NCBI GenBank assembly: GCA_019348265.1
Contig: JAHWJV010000166.1
Location: 1-7,596, forward strand
From: Gemmatimonadota bacterium
GTDB taxonomy: Bacteria > Gemmatimonadota > Gemmatimonadetes > Longimicrobiales > Longimicrobiaceae
DNA: 7,596 nt
Direction of reading: 5' to 3'
This document shows positions 1-5,597 of the stretch, piece by piece; positions within the stretch are counted from its first letter, which is position 1; each line of letters begins with the position of its first letter. Both the position numbers and the translations under genes were made by a program. Under the pieces are notes generated by a model. That model was not told the DNA's origin. It saw nothing but the letters and a program-made list of their open reading frames with translations, and made no database searches.

Positions 1-126
1 GGACCGGGCCCGCCGGCTGGAGTCCCCAGGTCGTAGACGGTGCGTACGTAGCAGTGCACCGCCATGTGCGGTCATCACCAGGGCACCACTGGCGCCGCCA
101 CCTAGGGCGCGCGGCAGACTGAACCC
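1..126. other. left-edge stretch without a supported gene
   Basis: No gene can be supported here. On the minus strand an ATG at 65 opens a frame running off the left edge (it begins MAVHCYVRTVYDLG). It is closed upstream by a stop two codons before the ATG, so it could be the N-terminus of a divergent gene. On the plus strand one frame is open from base 3 to a TGA at 120-122, five bases before the next gene, so it could equally be the tail of an upstream co-directional gene. Neither peptide is recognisable and codon composition does not separate them. No strong promoter or ribosome binding site was seen. Confidence 0.3.
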
Positions 127-369
127 ATGCAAACCAGTGCGGCCGGCCGGCTGGTCTCGGAGACGCTGGCGCCCGAGCCGGCGAGCGTCGGTCGCGCCCG
201 CCGCCTCGTGAGGGCGGCACTCGCGGCCGCTGGCTACGAGCGCCTCGAGCAGTTCGTCGCAGTCACGGAGGCCGACCTGCTACAACTGCACGGGATCGGC
301 CCGAAGGCGGTGGCGACCATCCGCGAAGCTCTGGACCGGCGGGGGCTCACCTTCGCCTGCCGACGATAG
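127..369 (+). CDS. small helix-hairpin-helix protein, RNA polymerase alpha-CTD-like
   Basis: An 80-residue cytoplasmic protein. Residues about 20-75 read as two helices followed by a helix-hairpin-helix. The hairpin is GIGPK at 56-60, flanked by LLQLH before it and AVATIREALDRRGL after it. This arrangement matches the small stand-alone DNA-binding proteins related to the alpha-subunit C-terminal domain, whose hairpin contacts DNA backbone or protein partners. The likely role is sequence-nonspecific DNA binding or a transcription accessory function; no specific partner can be named. The ATG at 127 has no clear Shine-Dalgarno sequence, so the start is less certain than the frame. The first 20 or so residues look disordered. 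The stop lies 32 bases before the next gene, so co-transcription is possible. The family call is from motif recognition; the cellular role is not known. Confidence 0.78.
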   Translation: MQTSAAGRLVSETLAPEPASVGRARRLVRAALAAAGYERLEQFVAVTEADLLQLHGIGPKAVATIREALDRRGLTFACRR

Positions 370-401
370 CTTTCAGAACCCTCGACCGGAGTGCTCCACC
401 A

Positions 402-1346
402 ATGCGGCAATTCCTCACCGCGGTCATCGTCCTCGCAGCGGGTCCCGCGCTGGCCGGCTGCGCTGGAGCGGCGGGCGGAGGGCCGTCACCGGCTGGGCTC
501 GCCGCTGGTTCCGCCGAGACGCTTCGCGCCGAACAGCTTCCGGACCGCATCCGGGTCACGGCCGGAGGGAAGCTCTTCACCGAGTACCGCTACGCGGCAG
601 ATCAGAAGTATCCGTACTTCTACCCGGTGATGGGTCCGCGCTCGGGTGAGAGCGTCACCACGGAGAGCTCCCAGCCGTATCCGCACCACCACTCGCTGTT
701 CTTCGCGTCGGACAAGGTAAATGGCGGGAACTACTGGCAGGACGGCCTGGAGCGCGGAAAGATCCTGGCTCGCGAGACTCGGATAGAGCGGGGGGAGGGG
801 AGCGCCGTCGAGCTCACCCAGGTGAGCGATTGGGTACGGCCGGATGCAGAGTCCCCGTTTCGCGACACGCGCCGCATCCGCATCACGGCTCCGTCGCCGC
901 ACGTCCGGCTGATCGACTTCGACGTCACGCTGACCCCGCTGGTCGACGTACGGATCGAGCTGACGAACCACTCTCTGTTCGCGGCTCGCATGGTACCGGC
1001 GTTGTCGGTCGACAGCGGCGGCACGCTCGTGACGGCGCAGGGTGACCGCGGGGAAAAGGAGACGTTCGGTAAGCCCGCGCCCTGGGCCGACTACTGGGGT
1101 CGACGTCAGGGGGTAGCGGAGGGGCTCGCCATCCTCAACCATCCGGCGAACCGGTGGTCCCCGCCGCCATGGTTCACGCGGAACTACGGCTTCTTCTCCC
1201 CGACCCCGTTCAACTGGCTCGAGGGCGGGCATCTCGATCTGCCGGTCGGCCAGGAGCTGCGCCTCCGTTATCGGGTCGTGGTACACGGCGGCGACACGGA
1301 TGAAGCGGGGATCGCGGAGCTGTACCGGCTGTACGCGGCGCCATGA
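402..1346 (+). CDS. PmoA family (DUF6807) lipoprotein
   Basis: A 314-residue exported lipoprotein. The N-terminus is a signal peptide with a lipobox LAGC, lipidated Cys at residue 20, then a Gly/Ala/Pro-rich linker to about residue 40. The rest matches the family annotated as PmoA or DUF6807: RPYFYP-like segment YPYFYPVMGP at 70-79, PHHHS at 94-98 followed by LFFASDKVNGGNYW, a WADYWG segment at 228-233, and a C-terminal block with AILNHPAN and WFTRNYGFFSPTPF at 257-270. The name comes from a supposed methane oxygenase link and should not be read as methane oxidation. Members are usually found near carbohydrate or uronate catabolism genes, and the fold is thought to be a galactose-mutarotase-like beta sandwich. 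The true reaction is not established. A GGAG at 388-391 sits 10 bases before the ATG. The His cluster is a likely metal or substrate site (inference). Confidence 0.85.
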   Translation: MRQFLTAVIVLAAGPALAGCAGAAGGGPSPAGLAAGSAETLRAEQLPDRIRVTAGGKLFTEYRYAADQKYPYFYPVMGPRSGESVTTESSQPYPHHHSLFFASDKVNGGNYWQDGLERGKILARETRIERGEGSAVELTQVSDWVRPDAESPFRDTRRIRITAPSPHVRLIDFDVTLTPLVDVRIELTNHSLFAARMVPALSVDSGGTLVTAQGDRGEKETFGKPAPWADYWGRRQGVAEGLAILNHPANRWSPPPWFTRNYGFFSPTPFNWLEGGHLDLPVGQELRLRYRVVVHGGDTDEAGIAELYRLYAAP

Positions 1347-1368
1347 CCGGCAAGGTCTGCGTCGGGTA

Positions 1369-1388
1369 CGGACCGATCCAGCGGTCCG
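1369..1388 (+). terminator. hairpin after the DUF6807 gene, possible terminator
   Basis: A perfect 7-bp inverted repeat, CGGACCG at 1369-1375 and CGGTCCG at 1382-1388, with a 6-base loop, lies 23 bases after the DUF6807 stop codon. There is no T-run after it, so it is not a classical intrinsic terminator, although such hairpins are common after genes in GC-rich bacteria. It precedes the candidate promoter at 1424-1453, which fits a transcription-unit boundary. Confidence 0.35.
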
Positions 1389-1423
1389 CGGAGGTTCATC
1401 GGCAGCGCTCGCGGACCCCGTTC

Positions 1424-1453
1424 TTGCACCCCGCCAAGCGCGGCGCGTAGCTT
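1424..1453 (+). promoter_or_regulatory. candidate housekeeping promoter upstream of the EEP lipoprotein gene
   Basis: TTGCAC at 1424-1429 (five of six bases as in the TTGACA consensus allowing the GC shift at position four would be generous; strictly four match) is followed after 18 bases by TAGCTT at 1448-1453, a weak -10 element that keeps the leading TA and final T. It sits about 90 bases upstream of the ATG at 1543 in the only long gap between the first two lipoprotein genes. The match is by eye only. Confidence 0.35.
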
Positions 1454-1542
1454 TCGACTCCGCTGTCGATGTCATTGGCCACGCGAGCCTGTCCGTCGCG
1501 GCTCGATCCAGATGCCCGACCTTCTTCCGGGGACCATCGCGA

Positions 1543-2460
1543 ATGTCTCTATCTGCCATCCGCCCGCTGCTCGTCCCGGTGCTCGGGTCGATGCTCGCCG
1601 TGTTCTTGACCGGCTGCAGCACCGTGCAGCAAGCTCCAGCGCGGGCCGCGAGCGCCGCGCCCGATCCGTTCCGGGTGATGACGTTCAACATCCGGTTCAA
1701 CAATCCAGCGGACAGCCTGAACGCGTGGCCGTACCGGCGGGACGGGGTGGCGAATCTGATCCGGTTTTACGATCCCGACCTGATCGGCCTCCAGGAGGCG
1801 CAGAGGCCGCAGCTCGACGATCTCCAGCGGCTCCTGCCCGGCTATCGCTGGTTCGGTCAGCCGCGCAACGACGGCAGTCCGCGGGACGAGCACAGCTCGG
1901 TAATGTACCGGACCGACCGGTTCGAGGCCGTGGATCAGGGGACCTTCTGGCTTTCACCTACCCCGAACGTGCCGGCCAGCCGCGGCTGGGACGCGAATCT
2001 CCCGCGTATCGCCACCTGGGGCCGCTTCCGGGACCTGGCGAACGGGGGCACCGTGTTGCACGTGAACACGCACTTCGATCACATCGGAGTTCAGGCGCGC
2101 GACGAGAGCGCCCGGCTCCTGAAGCGCTGGCTCGCCGAGAACGCCAGCGGCCTCCCGGTCATCCTGACGGGTGACCTCAACGCGCCGCCGAGCTCGACGC
2201 CGATCCAGATCCTGCTCGATCCCGCCGCCACGCCCGCGCTGCAGGACGCGATTTCAATCTCGGCCGAGCCGCCGTACGGCCCGGCTTCGACGTGGAACGG
2301 GTTCAAGGCGATCGAGCCGGGGCGGCGAATCGACTTCATCTTCGTCGGCAACGGCGTCCGCGTCCTGGAGCACGCGATCCTGGCGGAAACCTTCGAGAGC
2401 GGGCGATATCCTTCGGATCACCTCCCGGTCCTCGCGGAGGTGGTGGTGGAGCGGCGGTAG
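1543..2460 (+). CDS. endonuclease/exonuclease/phosphatase-fold lipoprotein
   Basis: A 305-residue exported metal-dependent phosphoesterase of the DNase I-like fold. The signal peptide ends in the lipobox LTGC with Cys25, so the enzyme should be membrane-anchored in the envelope. The catalytic set is complete: N49 in TFNIR, E85 in GLQEA, H177 and D179 in NTHFDH, D211 and N213 in GDLNAPP, D264 in RRIDFIFV, and the terminal SDH at 291-293. Between them are features of the secreted subgroup with NAWPYRRDG (60-68), a FWLSPTP segment (135-141) and a GWD motif (148-150). Substrate is uncertain: members act on DNA, phosphoinositides, sphingolipids or sugar phosphates, and the envelope location argues against a DNA-repair role. 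The start at 1543 is chosen because it gives a proper lipoprotein signal; the frame is open further upstream but only as unlikely sequence. A weak GGGGA precedes it. Confidence 0.88.
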   Translation: MSLSAIRPLLVPVLGSMLAVFLTGCSTVQQAPARAASAAPDPFRVMTFNIRFNNPADSLNAWPYRRDGVANLIRFYDPDLIGLQEAQRPQLDDLQRLLPGYRWFGQPRNDGSPRDEHSSVMYRTDRFEAVDQGTFWLSPTPNVPASRGWDANLPRIATWGRFRDLANGGTVLHVNTHFDHIGVQARDESARLLKRWLAENASGLPVILTGDLNAPPSSTPIQILLDPAATPALQDAISISAEPPYGPASTWNGFKAIEPGRRIDFIFVGNGVRVLEHAILAETFESGRYPSDHLPVLAEVVVERR

Positions 2461-2465
2461 CCGCC

Positions 2466-2472
2466 GGAGGGG
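2466..2472 (+). promoter_or_regulatory. ribosome binding site deciding a GTG start
   Basis: GGAGGGG at 2466-2472 lies 11 bases before GTG at 2484. It begins just after the stop codon of the preceding gene. It supports starting the small membrane protein at this GTG, where the recognisable family sequence begins, rather than at an in-frame ATG far upstream inside the preceding gene. Confidence 0.6.
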
Positions 2473-2483
2473 AATATCGGAGC

Positions 2484-2792
2484 GTGCTACAACCGGCGGT
2501 TCATCTGGCGTTGCACGGTCTGGTGCCCGGCCTCGCGGCCTGGCTCCTCTTTCGCTCCCGTTGGAGGCGGGCCTGGGCCATCATGCTCCTCACGATGGTA
2601 GTGGACGTGGATCACCTGCTGGCGTCGCCGATCTTCGATCCGAACCGATGCAGCATCGGCTTCCATCCGCTGCACACCGCGCCGGCCATCGCCGCTTACG
2701 CGGGGCTGACGTTGATCCCTCGCACGCGGCTGGTCGGCCTCGGTCTGCTGATCCACATGGCGCTCGATACGGTCGATTGCATGTGGATGTGA
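2484..2792 (+). CDS. small His/Asp-rich membrane protein, DUF6122-like
   Basis: A 102-residue integral membrane protein read from the GTG at 2484. It matches the DUF6122 pattern as I remember it from Bacteroidota and relatives: HLALH near the start (H7, H11), a VVDVDHLLASPIFDPNRC block (D41, D43, H44, C56), GFHPLH (H61, H64), and a final LLIHMALDTVDC (H91, D95, D98, C99). About three hydrophobic stretches (roughly 8-23, 31-47, 66-95) are separated by short polar loops. The His/Asp positions recall the YdjM/DUF457 membrane metal-dependent hydrolases, suggesting a metal site, but activity is unproven. The start is 23 bases after the preceding stop, so the two genes are likely co-transcribed. 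An in-frame ATG at 2292 would add 64 Arg/Gly/Pro-rich residues that look like out-of-frame translation of the upstream gene, so I reject it. Confidence 0.75.
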   Translation: MLQPAVHLALHGLVPGLAAWLLFRSRWRRAWAIMLLTMVVDVDHLLASPIFDPNRCSIGFHPLHTAPAIAAYAGLTLIPRTRLVGLGLLIHMALDTVDCMWM

Positions 2793-2819
2793 GTCCACGG
2801 AGCCGTTGCGGGCGCCGCG

Positions 2820-2835
2820 CGGCCGCGGTCGGCCG
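2820..2835 (+). terminator. GC hairpin after the DUF6122-like gene, possible terminator
   Basis: CGGCCG at 2820-2825 and CGGCCG at 2830-2835 can pair as a 6-bp stem with a 4-base loop, 27 bases after the stop codon. No T-run follows. Such palindromes also occur by chance at this GC content, so this is only a suggestion. Confidence 0.22.
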
Positions 2836-2949
2836 GCACGCAGCCGTGAACCGCTCGCCGTAGCACGGTCGCATTCGCGGGAACGTTGGTGGGGAAGGGG
2901 AGTCGGGGGACCAGATCACCGCTCCGGCGGCTAACCCTGGAGGTACTTC

Positions 2950-3684
2950 ATGCGCTATCCACTGTTGCTATTGCTCGGCGTGCTGAGCCTCGCGGGCGGG
3001 GCGGGCGCGCTGCAGGCGCAGATCCTGGCGGGCACCCTGCTGGAAGCGGAAGGGAAGACCCCGCTTGCCGGCGGGGCGGTGATGCTGCTCGACAGGGACT
3101 CCGCCGTCGTGGAACTGGTGCACACGGATAGCGCCGGCGAGTTCTCGTTCACCGTACCTCGACGCGCCGCCTACCGCCTGCGGGCCGAGGCGCTGGGCTA
3201 CCGGCCGGGTATCTCTCCGCCGCTGACGATCAACATGCTGGACACCCTGTCGGTGGAGTTCAGTCTCGCCCGCGAGGCGGTCGTGCTCGAGCCGCTGGTA
3301 GTCAAGGCGCGCAACCGGCGGATCACCTCCGCCGCCCGACGCTTCTACAATCGCGCGGAGGACGGGGGCTTCGGAACCTTCATCACCCGCGACCAGATCG
3401 AGAAGGTCCACCCGGTCAACACGACCGACCTGTTCAACCGCATCCCCGGGGTGAGCACCGCGCCGATGATGGGTGGGAACAGCGTGATGGTGCGGGGGAA
3501 CTGCCGCCCTACGCTTTTCGTGGACGGGGTCCGGATCAACGGCTACCGGTCCATCGACGATCTCGCGCGTCCGAGAGAGCTGGAAGGGGTCGAGGTGTAC
3601 CGCAGCGCCCACCAGGCGCCCGTAGAGTTTACGGGCCTCAGAGCGGGTTGCGCCGTTGTTCTCCTCTGGACCCGGATCGAGTAG
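2950..3684 (+). CDS. secreted carboxypeptidase-regulatory-like plus TonB plug protein, no barrel
   Basis: A 244-residue exported protein. A signal peptide (residues 1-23, likely cleavage at LQA|Q) is followed by a carboxypeptidase-regulatory-like beta sandwich at about 24-108, with the typical TDSAGEFSFTVP at 59-70 and YRLRAEALGY at 75-84. Residues about 140-244 are a TonB-receptor plug: FITRDQIEKVHPVNTTDLFNRIPGV, then VMVRGNC, LFVDGVRING and a terminal CAVVLLWTR. It ends there with a proper stop, so the roughly 500-residue or larger beta-barrel of a TonB-dependent receptor is absent and no barrel sequence follows. Stand-alone plug proteins of this kind recur in Gemmatimonadota. C185 and C234 fall in conserved-looking plug positions and could form a disulfide. 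An excellent GGAGG at 2939-2943, six bases before the ATG, fixes the start. Function is unknown; a periplasmic or outer-membrane partner role is a guess. Confidence 0.85.
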   Translation: MRYPLLLLLGVLSLAGGAGALQAQILAGTLLEAEGKTPLAGGAVMLLDRDSAVVELVHTDSAGEFSFTVPRRAAYRLRAEALGYRPGISPPLTINMLDTLSVEFSLAREAVVLEPLVVKARNRRITSAARRFYNRAEDGGFGTFITRDQIEKVHPVNTTDLFNRIPGVSTAPMMGGNSVMVRGNCRPTLFVDGVRINGYRSIDDLARPRELEGVEVYRSAHQAPVEFTGLRAGCAVVLLWTRIE

Positions 3685-3772
3685 AAGGCGAAAACCGCTG
3701 GCTCGGCACCGCGCTGGCCGGCCAGATGGTCGAGCACACCGAAGCGCATCACCCACTTCCGGAGCCCCGTCG

Positions 3773-4033
3773 ATGCGAGCTCGTTTCCACGCCCTAGCGC
3801 TCATGCTCCTGCTCGCGGCCGTCGCTACCGCCTGCAGTGAGAGCGACGAGGCCCGAACCGAGGCCACCGTGCGCGACGCGGGTGCCCAGGTGCAGGATGC
3901 CGCGGAAGGAGCCGCCGACGTGGTAGAGGACGCCGCCGGTACGGCGGGCGAGGCGCTGCAGGACGCGGCTCAGGAGGTGCGTGGAGAGGGGGGCAGAGAT
4001 GATCTCGACACCACGACGGCCCCGGCGCGATAG
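3773..4033 (+). CDS. small lipoprotein with 11-residue amphipathic repeats
   Basis: An 86-residue predicted lipoprotein that I do not assign to a named family. The N-terminal signal has a short charged start, a hydrophobic core and the lipobox ATAC with Cys21. The mature part contains three tandem 11-residue units at 33-43, 44-54 and 55-65, each ending in QDA or EDA, rich in Ala and acidic residues. That periodicity is seen in LEA-like and apolipoprotein-like helices and in hendecad coiled coils, so a long amphipathic helix lying on a membrane or self-associating is likely. A charged Gly/Asp/Thr tail follows. The frame is open upstream to 3656, but GGAG at 3761-3764, eight bases before the ATG at 3773, and the signal peptide favour this start. 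Possible roles include envelope stress protection or a structural lipoprotein; neither is shown. Confidence 0.75.
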   Translation: MRARFHALALMLLLAAVATACSESDEARTEATVRDAGAQVQDAAEGAADVVEDAAGTAGEALQDAAQEVRGEGGRDDLDTTTAPAR

Positions 4034-4095
4034 CGTTCGGCGCTGAGACGAGGTGCCGTCGACGCTCACTCCCGATCCTGCGGCCGCGGAGCCGA

Positions 4096-4812
4096 ATGAG
4101 TGAAGATCATCTCGACCAGCTGGAGCGCAGCTGGGTGGACAATGCGGACGCGTGGACCGCCGCGGTCCGCGAGCAGCGGATCGAGAGCCGTCGGGTAGCC
4201 ACCGACCAGGCAGTTCTCCGCGCGGTTCTGGAACGCTCGCCCACGCGCGTCCTCGACGTGGGGTGCGGCGAGGGGTGGCTGTGCCGCGCCCTGGCGGACG
4301 CGGGGATCGACGCGCTCGGGATCGATGCGTCCGCGCCCTTGATCGAGGCGGCGCGGCGAGCCGGCGGCGGACGGTTCGAAGCCGTGTCCTACCGGGACCT
4401 CATCGCCGCGCCAGGCGCGCTGGGCTCGTTCGACGCGGTCGTCTGCAACTTCGCGCTGCTGGAGGAAGACGTCGCACCGCTGCTCTCCGCGCTTCGCCAG
4501 ACGCTCCGGCCCGAAGGCGCGCTCCTCATTCAGACGGTCCACCCCTGGACCGCCTGCGGAGAGGCGGAGTACAGCGACGGATGGCGTATGGAGAGCTTTT
4601 CCGCCTTCGGTGGCGAATTCCCGCGTCCCATGCCGTGGTACTTTCGCACGCTCCAGTCCTGGTTCGCCTCCCTGCAGCGGACCGGCTTCTGCGTCGAAGA
4701 GATGCGCGAGCCAGTCCACCCCGCTACCGCACGGCCCCTCTCGCTGCTCCTCCTCGCCGGGCCGCTTCGAGAGAGGGGCCGCTTCATTTCCGCGGCGCGC
4801 GCCACCGAGTAG
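4096..4812 (+). CDS. class I SAM-dependent methyltransferase
   Basis: A 238-residue cytoplasmic methyltransferase. The SAM-binding motif I is VLDVGCGEG at 52-60, the acidic ribose-binding residue is D77 in GIDAS, and the motif IV-like strand is FDAVVCNFALLE at 112-123. TLRPEGALLIQTVHP at 136-150 forms the usual following strand and turn. The N-terminus, with SWVDNADAWTAAVREQRIESRR at 12-33, is characteristic of a conserved Rossmann-fold methyltransferase group whose substrate is not settled. The C-terminal half, with GGEFPRPMPWYFRT at 172-185, is probably the substrate lid. The length is complete for the group. A short GGAG lies four bases before the ATG, tighter than ideal. It is 62 bases after the repeat lipoprotein gene and may share its transcript. 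Substrate (small molecule versus quinone-like or protein) cannot be read from the sequence. Confidence 0.88.
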   Translation: MSEDHLDQLERSWVDNADAWTAAVREQRIESRRVATDQAVLRAVLERSPTRVLDVGCGEGWLCRALADAGIDALGIDASAPLIEAARRAGGGRFEAVSYRDLIAAPGALGSFDAVVCNFALLEEDVAPLLSALRQTLRPEGALLIQTVHPWTACGEAEYSDGWRMESFSAFGGEFPRPMPWYFRTLQSWFASLQRTGFCVEEMREPVHPATARPLSLLLLAGPLRERGRFISAARATE

Positions 4813-4930
4813 GTTGCCGGCAGCCGCTCGCGTTTGCCCGCCGACACCAGCTCCCGAAGCGATGAGCAGAATCCGGCTCGTCAGGGACGGCTCGCTGCGT
4901 CGTCTTCCACTATCTCGCATCGAGGCTCGC

Positions 4931-5419
4931 ATGATCTCCAGAGCGCTCATACTCGCTTCGTTCGTCATTCTCTTCCCGCTCACCGCGGGTGCGCAGACGG
5001 CCGCGGGGGTGGAGTACCACTCGGCAACGGCATTGCGGGATGCGGTTGCGGCGGCGGCTCGGGCGCCGAACCGCACGGCCGTCCACAATGGCGCGAATCG
5101 TGGCGGGTACAGCCACGTGGTCGTCCGGCGGGATCAGTCCGGCGAGGCGGAGGTGCACGACCTCCTGGACGACGTCTTCATCGTCCAGGAAGGCACCGCC
5201 TCGCTTCGATATGGAGGAACCGTGTCGGGGTCGCGCGTAACCGCGCCCGGTGAACGGCGCGGCGGCGAGATCGCCGGCGGTGTGACGCAGAGGCTCGCGC
5301 CCGGAGACATGATCATCGTCCCGGCGGGAGTTCCACACCGCGTCGAGGTGGAGTCCGGCGGGTCGGTGACGTACCTGGTGGTCAAGGTGGCCAGGGTACC
5401 CGCTCGCGCGGCCCCGTAG
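4931..5419 (+). CDS. exported single-domain cupin
   Basis: A 162-residue secreted protein. The signal peptide covers residues 1-21 (cleavage near AGA|Q). The remainder is a single cupin barrel: first motif AEVHDLLDDVFIVQEG at 73-88, then RYGG, an inserted loop rich in Arg/Gly at 97-117, and the second motif GDMIIVPAGVPHRVEV at 125-140. Usual cupins bind a metal by HxH, a Glu and a His; here the first His position is E74, leaving E74, H76, a downstream acidic residue (D80 or D81) and H136 as candidate ligands. Metal binding is therefore plausible but not certain. The start at 4931 follows GAGG at 4922-4925 by five bases; an in-frame ATG at 4862 would bury the signal peptide 23 residues inside. 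Substrate is unknown: isomerase, dioxygenase or sugar/ligand binding are all possible in this fold. Confidence 0.83.
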   Translation: MISRALILASFVILFPLTAGAQTAAGVEYHSATALRDAVAAAARAPNRTAVHNGANRGGYSHVVVRRDQSGEAEVHDLLDDVFIVQEGTASLRYGGTVSGSRVTAPGERRGGEIAGGVTQRLAPGDMIIVPAGVPHRVEVESGGSVTYLVVKVARVPARAAP

Positions 5420-5435
5420 CGGTCCACCAGTCGTC

Positions 5436-5459
5436 GGCGAGGGCCTTTCCGGCCGCGCC
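5436..5459 (+). terminator. terminator-like hairpin after the cupin gene
   Basis: GGCG at 5436-5439 pairs with CGCC at 5456-5459, and GGCC at 5442-5445 pairs with GGCC at 5451-5454. The inner loop is TTTCC and a small asymmetric internal loop separates the two stems. It starts 17 bases after the cupin stop and is followed by only two T. It probably separates the cupin unit from the signalling genes. Confidence 0.35.
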
Positions 5460-5502
5460 TTCAGTGCTGCTCGCCACGGCGGCGATGACGTCCGGCGGCG
5501 GC

Positions 5503-5551
5503 GGAATTATTGCGGTTCCGCTCGCGGTTCGCGGGAGCGGTCCTTCCGCTC
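5503..5551 (+). promoter_or_regulatory. AT-rich patch and two competing hairpins in the leader of the signalling gene
   Basis: GAATTATTG at 5503-5511 is the only clearly AT-rich run in this 178-base gap and may be part of a promoter, though no matching -35 was found. Just after it, GAGCGG at 5535-5540 can pair upstream with CCGCTC at 5518-5523, or downstream with CCGCTC at 5546-5551 across a 5-base loop. The two pairings exclude each other. If the leader is transcribed this could be a switch, but six-base GC repeats also arise by chance here. Confidence 0.25.
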
Positions 5552-5597
5552 GGGCGGCGCGCCCCAGACCTGTCTCTCACTCCGAGCCCCGCGAGAA

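Noticed and set aside
1300..1542. N-terminal extension of the phosphoesterase reading frame back into the DUF6807 gene
   Set aside because: The added 81 residues are Arg-rich and overlap a real gene; starting at 1543 gives a standard lipoprotein signal.
486..1703. A 405-codon minus-strand open frame across the DUF6807 gene and the following gap
   Set aside because: Composition is Arg-rich with no motif, and the plus strand holds a clear family match with signal peptide. Stops are rare at this GC content, so length alone is not evidence.
2880..2904. GGAACGTT followed by GTC, resembling an ECF sigma factor promoter upstream of the plug gene
   Set aside because: The spacing (14 bases) is short for this promoter class and the -10 match is three bases only. 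Without a sigma factor or repeated motif elsewhere it cannot be told from chance.
3714..3725. Perfect 12-base palindrome CTGGCCGGCCAG after the plug gene, considered as an operator or terminator
   Set aside because: It has a minimal four-base loop, no T-run, and GC palindromes of this size are frequent in such sequence. No second copy was seen.
4066..5088. A 340-codon minus-strand open frame opposite the methyltransferase
   Set aside because: It is opposite a complete SAM-binding fold and runs into the cupin signal peptide region; no domain is recognisable.
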